A stretch of 64,000 nucleotides of DNA from assembly GCF_000417505.1 (NCBI RefSeq), contig NZ_APHY01000035.1, positions 48,801 to 112,800 on the forward strand. Reading direction: 5' to 3'. The translations under genes and the position numbers were made by a program. The notes beneath the pieces are model-generated. The model was not told the origin of the DNA. It worked only from the letters and a program-made list of their open reading frames with translations, and did not search any database. This stretch comes from Megasphaera sp. NM10. Lineage in GTDB: Bacteria; Bacillota; Negativicutes; Veillonellales; Megasphaeraceae. Shown in pieces: positions 1 through 7,326 of the stretch (its first letter is position 1; each line of letters starts with the position of its first letter).

Positions 1-1334
1 TCTTTCATGCGGTCGACGTATTCTTTGATGGTGCACAGTTTGCCATCTTTCGACGACATGAAGAGCAGCAGGTCCTTCAATTTTTCGACGTTGTTTTCAC
101 CGGTCATCATACCGCTGTAAACGCCGATTTTCAGGGATTTGCCGTATTCAGCCCAGAATTTTTCGTATTTTTCACGGTCCTTTTCCAGGTTGCGCTTCAA
201 CGTCTTGAGGATGGTCTTTTCCAGGTTACGGCCGATGAGGCTCAATTCGCGGCTCTTCTGCAACAGTTCACGGGAAATGTTCAACGACAGGTCCGGCGAA
301 TCGACGAGGCCTTTGACGAAGCGCAGGTAATCCGGCAGGAGGTCCTTGCATTTATCCATGATGAAGACGTGGCGCGAATAAAGCTGGATGCCCGGTTCAT
401 AATCGGCATAGTAGAGGTTGAACGGAGCCTTGCCTGGGATGAAGAGCAGTGCCGTGTAATCGACGGCCCCTTCGACGCGGTTGTGGAAGATTTCCATCGG
501 TTCTTCCCATTCGTAGAACTGATGCTGGAAGAATTCCTTATATTCTTCCGGTTTGATGTCCGATTTATTGCGCGTCCACAAAGGCTGCATGGAGTTCAGC
601 GTCCGCGTTTCCGTATGTTCTTCTTCCGGTGCGTCTTCGATGACCTTGCCGTCGGCGTCTTTCGGTTTTTCCTTGGTCGTGAAGTCCATGGTGATCGGGT
701 AGCGGATATAGTCGGAATACTTCTTGACCAGGCTCTGGAGGGTCATCTTGTCGGTATAGTTTTCTTCACTGTCGTCGCCGTAGAAGTCCTTGCCCAGGCT
801 GAGGATGATCGTCGTGCCGTGTTTCGGTTTCTGACATTCTTCCAGGCTGTATTCACCGTCGCCAGTGGATTCCCATTTATAAGCCTGTTCTTCGCCGGCC
901 TTGCGGGTGACGACCGTGACTTTATCGGCGACCATGAAGGCCGAATAGAAACCGACACCGAACTGACCGATGAGATCCTTATCCGTGCTGTCGGCATCCT
1001 GGGATTCTTTCAATTTTTCCAGGAATGCCTTGGTGCCGGACTGGGCGATAGTACCGAGGTTTTCCATCAAATCCTGTTTATTCATGCCCAGGCCGTTATC
1101 GGAGATCGTCAACGTGTGGGCATCGGCATCAGGCGTCAAATGGATTTCAAAGGCCATATCGCCTTCGAGGAGATCGCCATTGGTCAGGGACTGGTAATGC
1201 AGCTTGTCGATGGCATCGGATGCATTGGAAATCAGTTCGCGAAGGAAGATTTCGTGGTTCGTATAAATAGAATGGACCATCAAGTCCAGTAATTGTTTCG
1301 TTTCAGCTTGAAATTCATGGGTTTCTTTCGCCAT
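1..1334 (-). CDS. htpG: Molecular chaperone HtpG (Hsp90), 3' end beyond window
   Basis: Cytosolic Hsp90-family ATP-dependent chaperone. The first 444 or so residues are visible and the C-terminal dimerisation region lies off the left edge; the family is usually about 620-640 residues. The N-terminal GHKL ATPase signatures are present: an early FLRELISNASDAIDKL helix with the Glu and Asn of the ATP site, then a DNGLGM loop and a GQFGVGFYSAF lid motif. The middle domain follows, ending here around GRNLEKTILK. The ATG at 1334 starts MAKETHEF and has AAGGAG about 8 bases upstream. A promoter-like pair (TTGACT, 16 bases, TATGAT) lies at 1427-1400. No CIRCE element was seen. Frame is intact over the visible part. 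Confidence 0.96.
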   Translation of the reverse strand, partial: MAKETHEFQAETKQLLDLMVHSIYTNHEIFLRELISNASDAIDKLHYQSLTNGDLLEGDMAFEIHLTPDADAHTLTISDNGLGMNKQDLMENLGTIAQSGTKAFLEKLKESQDADSTDKDLIGQFGVGFYSAFMVADKVTVVTRKAGEEQAYKWESTGDGEYSLEECQKPKHGTTIILSLGKDFYGDDSEENYTDKMTLQSLVKKYSDYIRYPITMDFTTKEKPKDADGKVIEDAPEEEHTETRTLNSMQPLWTRNKSDIKPEEYKEFFQHQFYEWEEPMEIFHNRVEGAVDYTALLFIPGKAPFNLYYADYEPGIQLYSRHVFIMDKCKDLLPDYLRFVKGLVDSPDLSLNISRELLQKSRELSLIGRNLEKTILKTLKRNLEKDREKYEKFWAEYGKSLKIGVYSGMMTGENNVEKLKDLLLFMSSKDGKLCTIKEYVDRMK

Positions 1335-1399
1335 ATTCAAACACTCCTTTGTACGATTCTGCCGTAGTGGCGGATACCTTCGGGTACCCTTACACCAAT

Positions 1400-1427
1400 A
1401 TCATACAGCAAAAAGTCAAATAGTCAA
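1400..1427 (-). promoter_or_regulatory. Probable sigma-70 promoter of htpG
   Basis: On the minus strand TTGACT (1427-1422) is followed after 16 bases by TATGAT (1405-1400). It lies about 65 bases before the htpG start. Called by eye from hexamer match and spacing. Confidence 0.5.
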
Positions 1428-1472
1428 GTATTTTTTAAGAATTTGACCTTTATCGTGTATCCAGTATGCAAT

Positions 1473-1502
1473 TTGAAATAGTGTACCAGATTGTATTATA
1501 CT
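1473..1502 (+). promoter_or_regulatory. Possible sigma-70 promoter of pckA
   Basis: TTGAAA (1473-1478), an 18-base spacer and TATACT (1497-1502) lie in an AT-rich stretch about 215 bases before the pckA start. Two repeat elements lie in the long leader between this promoter and the gene. Confidence 0.4.
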
Positions 1503-1577
1503 ATATTTAGTACGTTAGTATGATTAAAAGAGATAGGTGTTCGCAGGCCGCAGAGGCTGTCCTGTCAAGGCGGCCCG

Positions 1578-1621
1578 GCTCTCCTGCTAGGAGAGCTGTC
1601 AGCGCAGCTGACTGAGAGGTT
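1578..1621 (-). repeat. Double-hairpin repeat, copy 1
   Basis: Reverse-oriented copy of the AACCTCTCAGTCAGC family. The outer stem is CTCTCC/GGAGAG here, not the CTCCCC/GGGGAG of most copies, so both arms changed together. Confidence 0.8.
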
Positions 1622-1663
1622 ATTTCGCAGTCTGCGGTGCCAGATTATGGGGTTTCCACAAAC

Positions 1664-1688
1664 GGGCCGCCCAGCGGGCGGCCCCTAC
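1664..1688 (-). repeat. GTAG-footed palindrome (REP-like), arms GGGGCCGCC
   Basis: Inverted repeat GGGCCGCC-CAGC-GGGCGGCCCC ending in CTAC, the reverse complement of the GTAG foot. Lies just before the pckA ribosome-binding site. Confidence 0.7.
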
Positions 1689-1717
1689 GAGCCACAAATC
1701 TCAAAGGAGTGATAGAT

Positions 1718-2877
1718 ATGCAACAGACATATGGTTTAGAACGCATAGGACTCATGAATCCCAAAGTAGTATACCGCAATATGTCGCCGGCCTGGCTGAC
1801 GGAACAGGCCCTCTTGAATGGCGAAGGCGTCCTCAGCGACACTGGGGCCCTGGTCGTGCGGACCGGCAAATATACCGGCCGGGCACCGGATGACAAGTTC
1901 ATCGTCGATACGCCGTCCATCCACGACTACATCGCCTGGAACAACATCAACCGGCCCATTTCCAAAGAAAAATTCAACGCCCTCAAGAGCAAAATCCTGG
2001 CCTACTTCCAGAACCGGCCCATTTACCTCTTCGACGGCTTTGCCGGCGCCGACGAACACGGCTGTCGCCGCGGGGCATCTTCAATTTTGAAGGCGGCTGT
2101 TACGCCAAATGCATCAACCTCAATCCCGAAAAGGAACCGTATATCTACAATGCCATCAAGGCCGGCACGCTCGTGGAAAACGTCGTCCTCGACGAAGACA
2201 CGCGCCATCCCAACTACTTCGACAGCAAGATAACCGAAAATACGCGGGCCGGCTACCCTATCGACTACATCCCCAATGCGGCCCAGCCCGGTAAAGGCGG
2301 CATCCCGACGGTCATCATCTTCCTCACGGCCGACAGCTTCGGCGTCTTGCCGCCCATTTCGCGGCTCAGTAAAGAAGCGGTGATGTACCACTTCGTCACG
2401 GGATTCACGTCGAAAGTCGCCGGCACGGAACAGGGCATTACCGAACCGATTCCGACCTTCTCGACCCTCTTCGGCGAACCTTTTATGCCCTTGGCGCCGG
2501 ATATTTACGCCGGCATGCTCGGCGAACGCATCGAAAAGTACAACACCAAGGTCTACCTGGTCAATACGGGCTGGACCGGCGGCCCCTACGGCATCGGCAG
2601 CCGCATGGACCTGAAATACACGCGGGCCATGATCACCGCCGCCTTGAACGGCCAACTCGACAACGTCCCCTACCGTCACGACATGCGCTTCAACGTCGAC
2701 ATCCCCCAGGTCTGCCCAGGCGTGCCCAACCAGATACTCAACCCGCGGGCGACGTGGGACAACAAGAAGTCCTATGACATCATGGCCAAGAAAGTCGCCG
2801 CCATGTTCTACGAAAACTTCAAGACCAAGTACCCCGACATGCCCGAAGAAATCATCCAGGCTGGACCGCGGGTGTAG
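1718..2877 (+). pseudogene. pckA: Phosphoenolpyruvate carboxykinase (ATP), internally deleted and frameshifted
   Basis: PckA interconverts oxaloacetate and PEP using ATP. The ATG at 1718 follows AAAGGAG at 1703-1709. Frame 1 encodes a normal N-terminus of about 113 residues, including the substrate-binding RTGKYTGRAPDDKF stretch, up to FDGFAGADEHG. Then, around 2060-2085, the sequence jumps to the later IFNFEGGCYAK motif in another frame and runs normally to AAGPRV-like AGPRV and TAG at 2875-2877. About 140-150 residues are missing compared with the usual 530 or so. The lost part includes the kinase P-loop (GLSGTGKTT type) and catalytic Lys/His residues, so no active enzyme could be made from this sequence. 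The join falls where two similar GADE/DDEHG stretches would meet, which fits either a recombination deletion or an assembly collapse. The stop codon lies in the GTAG foot of a palindrome. Confidence 0.88.
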
Positions 2878-2896
2878 AGGGGCGCCCGTCCCGGGC
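2874..2896 (+). repeat. GTAG-footed palindrome at the pckA stop codon
   Basis: GTAG (2874-2877) begins a GC-rich inverted repeat (GGGGCGCCCGTCCCGGGC). The TAG of the foot is the pckA stop codon. Confidence 0.6.
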
Positions 2897-2954
2897 AGGC
2901 CGCAGGCCGCAGTTCGCAAGCCGCAGGCCGCAGCGACATCATAGATGTCGCACT

Positions 2955-2982
2955 GTAGGGGCCGTCCTGTTAAGGCGGCCCG
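2955..2982 (+). repeat. GTAG-footed palindrome, arms GGGGCCGTCC
   Basis: GTAG foot followed by GGGCCGTCC, a short loop and GGCGGCCC. Lies between the convergent pckA and racemase-like genes, just after a small ATC/GAT hairpin at 2934-2950. Confidence 0.7.
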
Positions 2983-3007
2983 TTGTGGGGAATCCCGTTA
3001 TCGTTCA

Positions 3008-3820
3008 TCATATAGTTGCCTTTCGGACTTGGCTCAATTTGACGGGACCGCCGATGAAGATCTGCTGCAGTTCCCCTTGTTCGCCGACTTTGGCGGCAAT
3101 GGCCAGGGTACCGCCGGGCTGCTTCATGTAGCAGGCCACGTTCTTATGGGTCGTGCAGGCCAGGGCCGCGGCGACGGCTGCCGATCCGCTGCCGCAGCTG
3201 TTTTCCCAATATAGCGTGTCCGTATCGCGGACGTAGACAGCGGGAATCATGGTCTGTTCCTTCGTATCGCAGAGAATCAGGCCGTAAGCCGGGAAATCCT
3301 CGCCATCGACGTAATCAGCCAGGATATGCCAGTATTTCTCTTTATCAATGCCTTCTAAATCAGGCACGAAGTGGACGAAGTGCGTAATCCCCGGCAAATC
3401 GACGCGGAAAAAACGGGCCGGCACATCGCCGGCGTCGACGAGGACGCCGCTCACATCTTCGGGATAAGGCATTTCAATGAAGGCTTCATACAGGCCATCG
3501 CCTTTCTGGGCAACCTTAGCCGGCAGGACCGTATCGCAGCCCGAGCAGGATACATCGTATACGCCTTGTGTCCCGCCGTCACAGGCCAGGGCCCAGGCCG
3601 CCGCCGACCGCGATGCATTGCCGCAGAACTCGCCGCCCATCATGTCGACGCGCAGGGGCTTGCCCGCTTCGCGGGTCACATAGCCGACCTGTTCCGCTTC
3701 GATGCCCGGCAGGGCCAATAACTTCGCCGCCAAAGCACTGTGTTCCTCTTTCGGCACTGGCGTCAGCACCAGAATCGTCGTATTGCCGCTAGGGTCGGCT
3801 ACTAAATAATCTATGGTCAT
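3008..3820 (-). CDS. Diaminopimelate-epimerase-fold amino-acid racemase/epimerase
   Basis: About 270 residues with the cofactor-free, two-cysteine DapF fold. The catalytic thiol pair is visible as C66 in GGEFCGNASRS and C209 in ENSCGSGSAA. Two halves of similar fold are expected, each giving one Cys to the active site. The gene is isolated, not beside lysine-pathway genes, and the protein is shorter and more divergent than housekeeping DapF. It may therefore be a racemase for another amino acid, such as the histidine racemase CntK group, and substrate cannot be read from sequence. I prefer the ATG at 3820 (MTIDYL), 8 bases after AAGGAG; the ATG at 3826 is too close to that site. Confidence 0.75.
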   Translation of the reverse strand: MTIDYLVADPSGNTTILVLTPVPKEEHSALAAKLLALPGIEAEQVGYVTREAGKPLRVDMMGGEFCGNASRSAAAWALACDGGTQGVYDVSCSGCDTVLPAKVAQKGDGLYEAFIEMPYPEDVSGVLVDAGDVPARFFRVDLPGITHFVHFVPDLEGIDKEKYWHILADYVDGEDFPAYGLILCDTKEQTMIPAVYVRDTDTLYWENSCGSGSAAVAAALACTTHKNVACYMKQPGGTLAIAAKVGEQGELQQIFIGGPVKLSQVRKATI

Positions 3821-3919
3821 GTCCATCGCTCCTTTAGTCTAGTAAAATATGTTCCTATTATACCATGATTTGGCGAAGGACGCAGGCCGCAGTTCGCAGT
3901 TCGCCGGCCGCAGGCCGCT

Positions 3920-3945
3920 GTAGGGGCTTCCACGTGGGAAGCCCG
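3920..3945 (+). repeat. GTAG-footed palindrome, arms GGGGCTTCC
   Basis: GTAG foot, then GGGGCTTCCACGTGGGAAGCCC with the CACGTG centre. Compared with the GGGGCTCGC type, both arms differ in a matched way. Confidence 0.75.
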
Positions 3946-4071
3946 TTTAAGAGGTTAGCGGATAGCGACCGGCGGGACGGCAACAGACGTCCCTATACGC
4001 CCAAAATATGGTATAATGTAATTGAATAGGAGTCATGCTCCCATCGAATTTATGATAAAGGGGTTGATCTT

Positions 4072-4545
4072 ATGTCGAAAACGGCAGCAGATATCATGGA
4101 AAAAAATGTCATTACGGCGCAGAAAGATACGTCTATCTTTGACCTCGTCGATATGTTCGTAGAAAACAACATCACGGCCATTCCTATCATCAAAGACGAC
4201 AAGGAAATCATCGGCATCGTCACCGACGCAGACCTCCTGTACAAGGAAGTCAAGCCCTGTGTCCCCCAATACGTCAACCTCCTGGGAGCCAACATCTATT
4301 ACGGCAACCTCAAGGAATACCAGCAGGGCTTCAAGAAACTCTTTGCCTGCACGGCCGAACAACTCATGACCAAAAAAGTCATCATGGCCGGCCCGGACGC
4401 CACCATGGAAGACCTGGCCAGCGTCATGGTCGCAGAACACCTGAAAGCCATCCCTATCGTCAAGGACAAGAAGCTCCTGGGCATGGTAGAACGAAAGAAC
4501 ATCCTCAAACAACTCTACAATGAATACGGCGAAAATACACAGTGA
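4072..4545 (+). CDS. Stand-alone CBS-domain-pair protein
   Basis: A 157-residue soluble protein made almost wholly of two CBS domains (about residues 8-60 and 97-150), separated by a 35-residue linker rich in Tyr and Lys. CBS pairs bind adenosyl ligands such as AMP, ATP or SAM and usually act as energy sensors. The repeated Ile/Val-rich patterns ITAIPIIKDDKEIIGIVTDADLL and LKAIPIVKDKKLLGMVERKNIL mark the two motifs. No catalytic or membrane domain is attached, so the partner is unknown. It is monocistronic: palindromic repeats lie upstream and an intrinsic terminator starts 8 bases after the stop. The leader has a weak AAAGGGG site before ATG 4072. Confidence 0.85.
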   Translation: MSKTAADIMEKNVITAQKDTSIFDLVDMFVENNITAIPIIKDDKEIIGIVTDADLLYKEVKPCVPQYVNLLGANIYYGNLKEYQQGFKKLFACTAEQLMTKKVIMAGPDATMEDLASVMVAEHLKAIPIVKDKKLLGMVERKNILKQLYNEYGENTQ

Positions 4546-4552
4546 AAAAAAA

Positions 4553-4584
4553 AAGCGCTGTCGCATATGCGGCAGCGCTTTTTT
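4553..4584 (+). terminator. Intrinsic terminator after the CBS gene
   Basis: Stem AAGCGCTGTCGC/GCGGCAGCGCTT with an A tract before and a T tract after, so it can act in both directions. Its GTCGCATATGCGGC core belongs to a terminator family seen several times in the window. Confidence 0.85.
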
Positions 4585-4615
4585 AGCAATTAGCCGCGGT
4601 TCCATGGACCGCTTC

Positions 4616-4642
4616 GTAGGGGCCGTCCCAGAGGGCGGCCCG
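4616..4642 (+). repeat. GTAG-footed palindrome, arms GGGGCCGTCC
   Basis: GTAG foot, GGGGCCGTCC, AGA loop, GGCGGCCC. Located just after the CBS gene terminator. Confidence 0.7.
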
Positions 4643-4724
4643 CTGTGAGATTTTACCACTGTTCATTCGAGTATAATGGCAGTTTTTTACAAGTCACGAA
4701 CTACGAGCTACGGTTTTTCACGGC

Positions 4725-4750
4725 GGGACGCCTTAACAGGCGTCCCCTAC
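4725..4750 (-). repeat. GTAG-footed palindrome, arms GGGGACGCC
   Basis: GGGACGCC, TTAACA loop, GGCGTCCCC, then CTAC (inverted foot). Arms differ from neighbours but pair fully. Confidence 0.7.
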
Positions 4751-4809
4751 GGAATCGCATGCAGGCGATAGCTTTACATGTTGGGCTCCTACAACCCCAT
4801 TATGGCAGC

Positions 4810-4834
4810 GGGCTCGCCACGTGCGAGCCCCTAC
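4810..4834 (-). repeat. GTAG-footed palindrome, arms GGGGCTCGC
   Basis: GGGCTCGC-CACGTG-CGAGCCC then CTAC. It begins 5 bases beyond the stop codon of the radical SAM gene ending at 4839. Confidence 0.75.
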
Positions 4835-4838
4835 ATCG

Positions 4839-5501
4839 TTATTTATCCTCGTACACGCGGACGCGGAGGTGGAGACCCAGTTTGTCGCAGATGGCGCGGC
4901 ATTTCTTGATTTCTTCGCTGTCTTCGACGTGGTCGACGACGGTAAGGACGACGTTGGGGACGTACTGTTTACAGTCGACGGCGAATTTGAGCATGGCGTC
5001 ATAAGACTGGATGCCGAATTTGCTGCGCGTCAGTTCCAGGTAGCGTTCCTTATTGGACGCATTCATGCTGATGGAAATGGTATCGAGGATACCGCCGCCA
5101 AAATCGGGGGCCGTATCGCGGCCATAGGCCAGGTCGGACAGGCCGTTGGTATTGACGCGGGTCTTCACGCCGGGATGCGTTTCCTTGACGTACTTCAAGA
5201 GGGCCGTCAAATCGGCCAGCCGTTCCGTCGGTTCGCCGAAGCCGCAGAAGACGACTTCGTTGATGTGGTCCCAGGGAGCGCCATCGAGAGCCTTCTTCAC
5301 TTCATCGACGGTCGGTTCCCGCTTCAGCCACAGCGTTTCATTTTCGGCCATCTTCTTCATGGAGCGCAGACAGAAAGTACACGAACAGGTACAGCGGTTG
5401 GTCAGATTGACGTACATGCTCCACTGCCCTTCAGGCTTCATCTTCAAGCCATCTGCGAGATCTACATATTGTCCTTGTCCTACTACAGTGTAAACGATCA
5501 T
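4839..5501 (-). CDS. TatD-family-associated radical SAM protein
   Basis: A 220-residue radical SAM enzyme. The 4Fe-4S binding motif is the Cys triad C-x3-C-x2-C in NRCTCSCTFC (about residues 36-43). A GFGEPTER segment follows, matching the GGEP-type SAM motif, and then TRVNTNG. It resembles the small family named for linkage with TatD nucleases (TIGR04038 from memory), but no tatD gene lies beside it here. The substrate is unknown. The ATG at 5501 has an AGAGGA site about 9 bases upstream. It lies downstream of the pdxK-like gene with about 50 bases between, so it may be co-transcribed with it. Confidence 0.8.
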   Translation of the reverse strand: MIVYTVVGQGQYVDLADGLKMKPEGQWSMYVNLTNRCTCSCTFCLRSMKKMAENETLWLKREPTVDEVKKALDGAPWDHINEVVFCGFGEPTERLADLTALLKYVKETHPGVKTRVNTNGLSDLAYGRDTAPDFGGGILDTISISMNASNKERYLELTRSKFGIQSYDAMLKFAVDCKQYVPNVVLTVVDHVEDSEEIKKCRAICDKLGLHLRVRVYEDK

Positions 5502-5550
5502 AATACCCTATCCTCTTTTTTGTTATTTAGAGCTGCCTGAATGGCAGACA

Positions 5551-6372
5551 TCATCTCAGTGTGGTCAGATATTCTTCAAAGGCCAATCCGGCGTTGTGCG
5601 GCAGGTCCAGTTCTTCCGTATAGGCCATGACGCGGCAGATGAAGTCCGACGCCTTCTGTACGGCCTGTTCCAGGCTTTCGCCGCGGACGACGGACGCCGA
5701 TACGATGGCCGTAAAGACATCGCCTGTACCGCTGCGGTCGCCGCCGACCTTTTTGGCCCGGACCCAGCTCATCTTCCCCTGGTCATAGATGAAATTGCCG
5801 ATGTACGGCCCATTGTGGATGCCCGTCAGGATGACGCCCTGCGGCCCCTTGTCGGCCAAGGCCTTGGCCATGGCGGCGAAATCGTCCTCGCTCAAGTCGC
5901 GGTCCGACCGGTACGGCAGGTTCAAAAGCTCACAGGCTTCGGTCACATTGGGCGTCACTACGTCGGCATAGGCCAGGAGGCACCGCATTTCATCGCACAT
6001 CTCCTGGGTATACGACGGATACAGCTGGCCATTGTCGCCCATGACGGGGTCGACGATAGCCAATGTATGGGGTCCCTTGAAATCGCGGAGGAAATCGAGG
6101 ACGATGTCGATCTGCCGGGCCGAGCCGAGGAAGCCCGTACTGATGCCGTCAAAGGTCAGGCCGTTCTTCTTCCAGCTCTCGATATACGGCGTCATGTGAT
6201 CCGTATAGTCGTCGAGATAATAGTCGTGGAAGCCCGTATGGACCGACAAGATAGCTGTCGGCAAAATGCAGCCCTGGACTTTCAGGGCCGACACGATGGG
6301 CAGGGCCACGGCGATGCTGCAGCGGCCATAGCCGGTCACATCATTGACCAGAGCCAGTTTCTTCTGATGCAT
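5551..6372 (-). CDS. pdxK: Pyridoxal/pyridoxamine kinase (PfkB/ribokinase fold)
   Basis: Phosphorylates pyridoxal, pyridoxine or pyridoxamine to the 5'-phosphate in vitamin B6 salvage. It is 273 residues, a normal length for PdxK/PdxY. Visible signatures are the N-terminal NDVTGYGRCS loop, the mid-protein DPVMGDNG, and the C-terminal anion-hole and catalytic base GGDRSGTGDVF. I place the start at the ATG at 6372 (MHQKK), 9 bases after AAGGAA. A TTG two codons upstream is less likely. It is 13 bases downstream of an ECF transporter substrate-binding subunit, which supports a vitamin B6 uptake and trapping pair. PdxK and PdxY cannot be told apart from sequence by eye. Confidence 0.88.
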   Translation of the reverse strand: MHQKKLALVNDVTGYGRCSIAVALPIVSALKVQGCILPTAILSVHTGFHDYYLDDYTDHMTPYIESWKKNGLTFDGISTGFLGSARQIDIVLDFLRDFKGPHTLAIVDPVMGDNGQLYPSYTQEMCDEMRCLLAYADVVTPNVTEACELLNLPYRSDRDLSEDDFAAMAKALADKGPQGVILTGIHNGPYIGNFIYDQGKMSWVRAKKVGGDRSGTGDVFTAIVSASVVRGESLEQAVQKASDFICRVMAYTEELDLPHNAGLAFEEYLTTLR

Positions 6373-6385
6373 ATACAATCATTCC

Positions 6386-6940
6386 TTATCTTTTCAGGCT
6401 ATAACCATAACCATGGAATTTAGCCTTGACCAGACAAGCGGCCAGTGCATAAGCGGCAATCATATTGACGACGCCTTCGCCGATGAGTCCCGGCACCATG
6501 GGGATGCCGACGGCCCAGCTGCCGTAGAGGAGACTGCCCGATACGGTATAAGACAGGACCATCCAGGCAGCGGATAAGAAGAAACCGATGAAGACGCGCG
6601 GCGACGTCAGCGTCCATTCCCGTTTGTCCGGGCGTACCGTATAAAAGACGGCTTCGACCATGACGTACTTGATGATCAGCGTCGGGATGATCCAAATCGG
6701 GAAACCGCCAATGAAATCGGACAGGGCCGACCCGATAGAGGCAGCCAGGGCCGCCTGCCGGCGTGTACTGAACAGGACCGACGCAAAAATAATCGCGTCT
6801 CCCAAATGAGCATAGCCCAGTGGAATGGGAATCTTCGGCACAAAAGTGAGGACGAAGACCAACGCCGTCAAAACGGCCGCATAACAAAGGCTCCCAGCCG
6901 AAGTGGCCGATTGTTTGTGTTCCATAGAATATGATGACAT
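6386..6940 (-). CDS. ECF transporter S component, likely for vitamin B6
   Basis: A 184-residue integral membrane protein with about six hydrophobic segments, typical of the substrate-capturing S subunit of energy-coupling factor transporters. The N-terminal half carries an Ala-rich first helix (YAAVLTALVFVLTFVPKI), needed for docking on the T subunit. No EcfA/EcfT genes are in the window, so a shared energising module encoded elsewhere is implied. Its place as first gene before pdxK suggests pyridoxine/pyridoxal as substrate (a PdxU-like role). This rests on context, and another vitamin is possible. ATG 6940 follows AGGGGG by 7 bases. A good promoter lies at 7039-7011. Confidence 0.8.
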   Translation of the reverse strand: MSSYSMEHKQSATSAGSLCYAAVLTALVFVLTFVPKIPIPLGYAHLGDAIIFASVLFSTRRQAALAASIGSALSDFIGGFPIWIIPTLIIKYVMVEAVFYTVRPDKREWTLTSPRVFIGFFLSAAWMVLSYTVSGSLLYGSWAVGIPMVPGLIGEGVVNMIAAYALAACLVKAKFHGYGYSLKR

Positions 6941-6972
6941 GTGAAATCCCCCTAACGGTTATAGAGTTTCAC

Positions 6973-6986
6973 ACATTGGCCAATGT
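6973..6986. promoter_or_regulatory. 14-base perfect palindrome in the pdx operon leader
   Basis: ACATTGGCCAATGT is a perfect palindrome about 25 bases after the predicted -10 box and 33 bases before the first start codon. It is placed like a repressor operator. Confidence 0.45.
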
Positions 6987-7010
6987 ATGGTTATGATTAA
7001 TCTGTACTCT

Positions 7011-7039
7011 ATTTTAGGGTATATCCACCCCATTGTAAA
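7011..7039 (-). promoter_or_regulatory. Promoter of the ECF-S/pdxK operon
   Basis: Minus-strand TTTACA (7039-7034), a 17-base spacer and TAAAAT (7016-7011), about 70 bases upstream of the S-component start. A small CCCATT/AATGGG hairpin (7029-7043) overlaps the -35 box. Confidence 0.6.
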
Positions 7040-7047
7040 TGGGACAG

Positions 7048-7082
7048 ATTGAACTTTTTCTGTCTAACAGAAAAAGTTCAAT
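7048..7082. repeat. Perfect 15-bp inverted repeat with 5-base loop
   Basis: ATTGAACTTTTTCTG, loop TCTAA, then the exact reverse complement. It sits just upstream of the pdx promoter. Neither side has a terminator-like T run. Confidence 0.7.
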
Positions 7083-7084
7083 CC

Positions 7085-7110
7085 GTAGGGTCTCCCACGT
7101 GGGGAGCCCG
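7085..7110 (+). repeat. GTAG-footed palindrome, imperfect
   Basis: GTAG, GGTCTCC, CACGTG centre, GGGAGCCC. One arm pair is mismatched. Confidence 0.6.
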
Positions 7111-7164
7111 TCGGGTATTTGGCGGCACTCTCCTCAAACGGGAAAAGCGTTCATATTCTGGATT

Positions 7165-7188
7165 GGGCTTGCCACGTGCAAGCCCCTA
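7165..7188 (-). repeat. GTAG-type palindrome, arms GGGCTTGC
   Basis: GGGCTTGC-CACGTG-CAAGCCCC followed by TATA, so the foot is degenerate. The C-to-T and G-to-A changes relative to the GGGCTCGC type are paired. Confidence 0.7.
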
Positions 7189-7197
7189 TAAAATCAA

Positions 7198-7243
7198 AAC
7201 GGGACCGTGCATGACGACATATGTCTTCGTGCACGGTCCCGTT
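7198..7243 (-). terminator. Probable intrinsic terminator of the cvfB-end operon
   Basis: A 14-bp stem AACGGGACCGTGCA/TGCACGGTCCCGTT surrounds an inner GACATATGTC palindrome. Read on the minus strand it runs into a T-rich stretch (TTTTGATTTT). Confidence 0.7.
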
Positions 7244-7301
7244 GGTTATACGAACCGCTCAATCACACCAGCTTGCGGGATTCCCACAACGTGCCACATG
7301 C

Positions 7302-7326
7302 GGGCTCGCCACGCGCGAGCCCCTAT
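7302..7326 (-). repeat. GTAG-type palindrome supplying the cvfB stop codon
   Basis: GGGCTCGCCACGCGCGAGCCCC followed by TAT. On the minus strand the foot reads ATAG, and its TAG (7325-7323) is the stop codon of cvfB. Confidence 0.7.

Larger units (their letters stand above)
1335..1717. other. Divergent htpG/pckA intergenic region
   Basis: This 383-base gap holds the two outward promoters in an AT-rich core (about 1400-1530). A GC-rich repeat part follows, with one double-hairpin copy (1578-1621) and one GTAG-footed palindrome (1664-1688). No gene was seen in it. Confidence 0.7.
6941..7322. other. Intergenic region between cvfB and the pdx operon
   Basis: This 382-base gap holds the pdx promoter and operator-like palindrome, a 15-base-pair hairpin, three GTAG-type palindromes and a long terminator hairpin for cvfB. 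No coding sequence is convincing. Confidence 0.7.

Noticed and set aside
369..1292. Plus-strand open frame of 307 codons opposite htpG
   Set aside because: Antisense shadow of HtpG, which has all family motifs on the minus strand.
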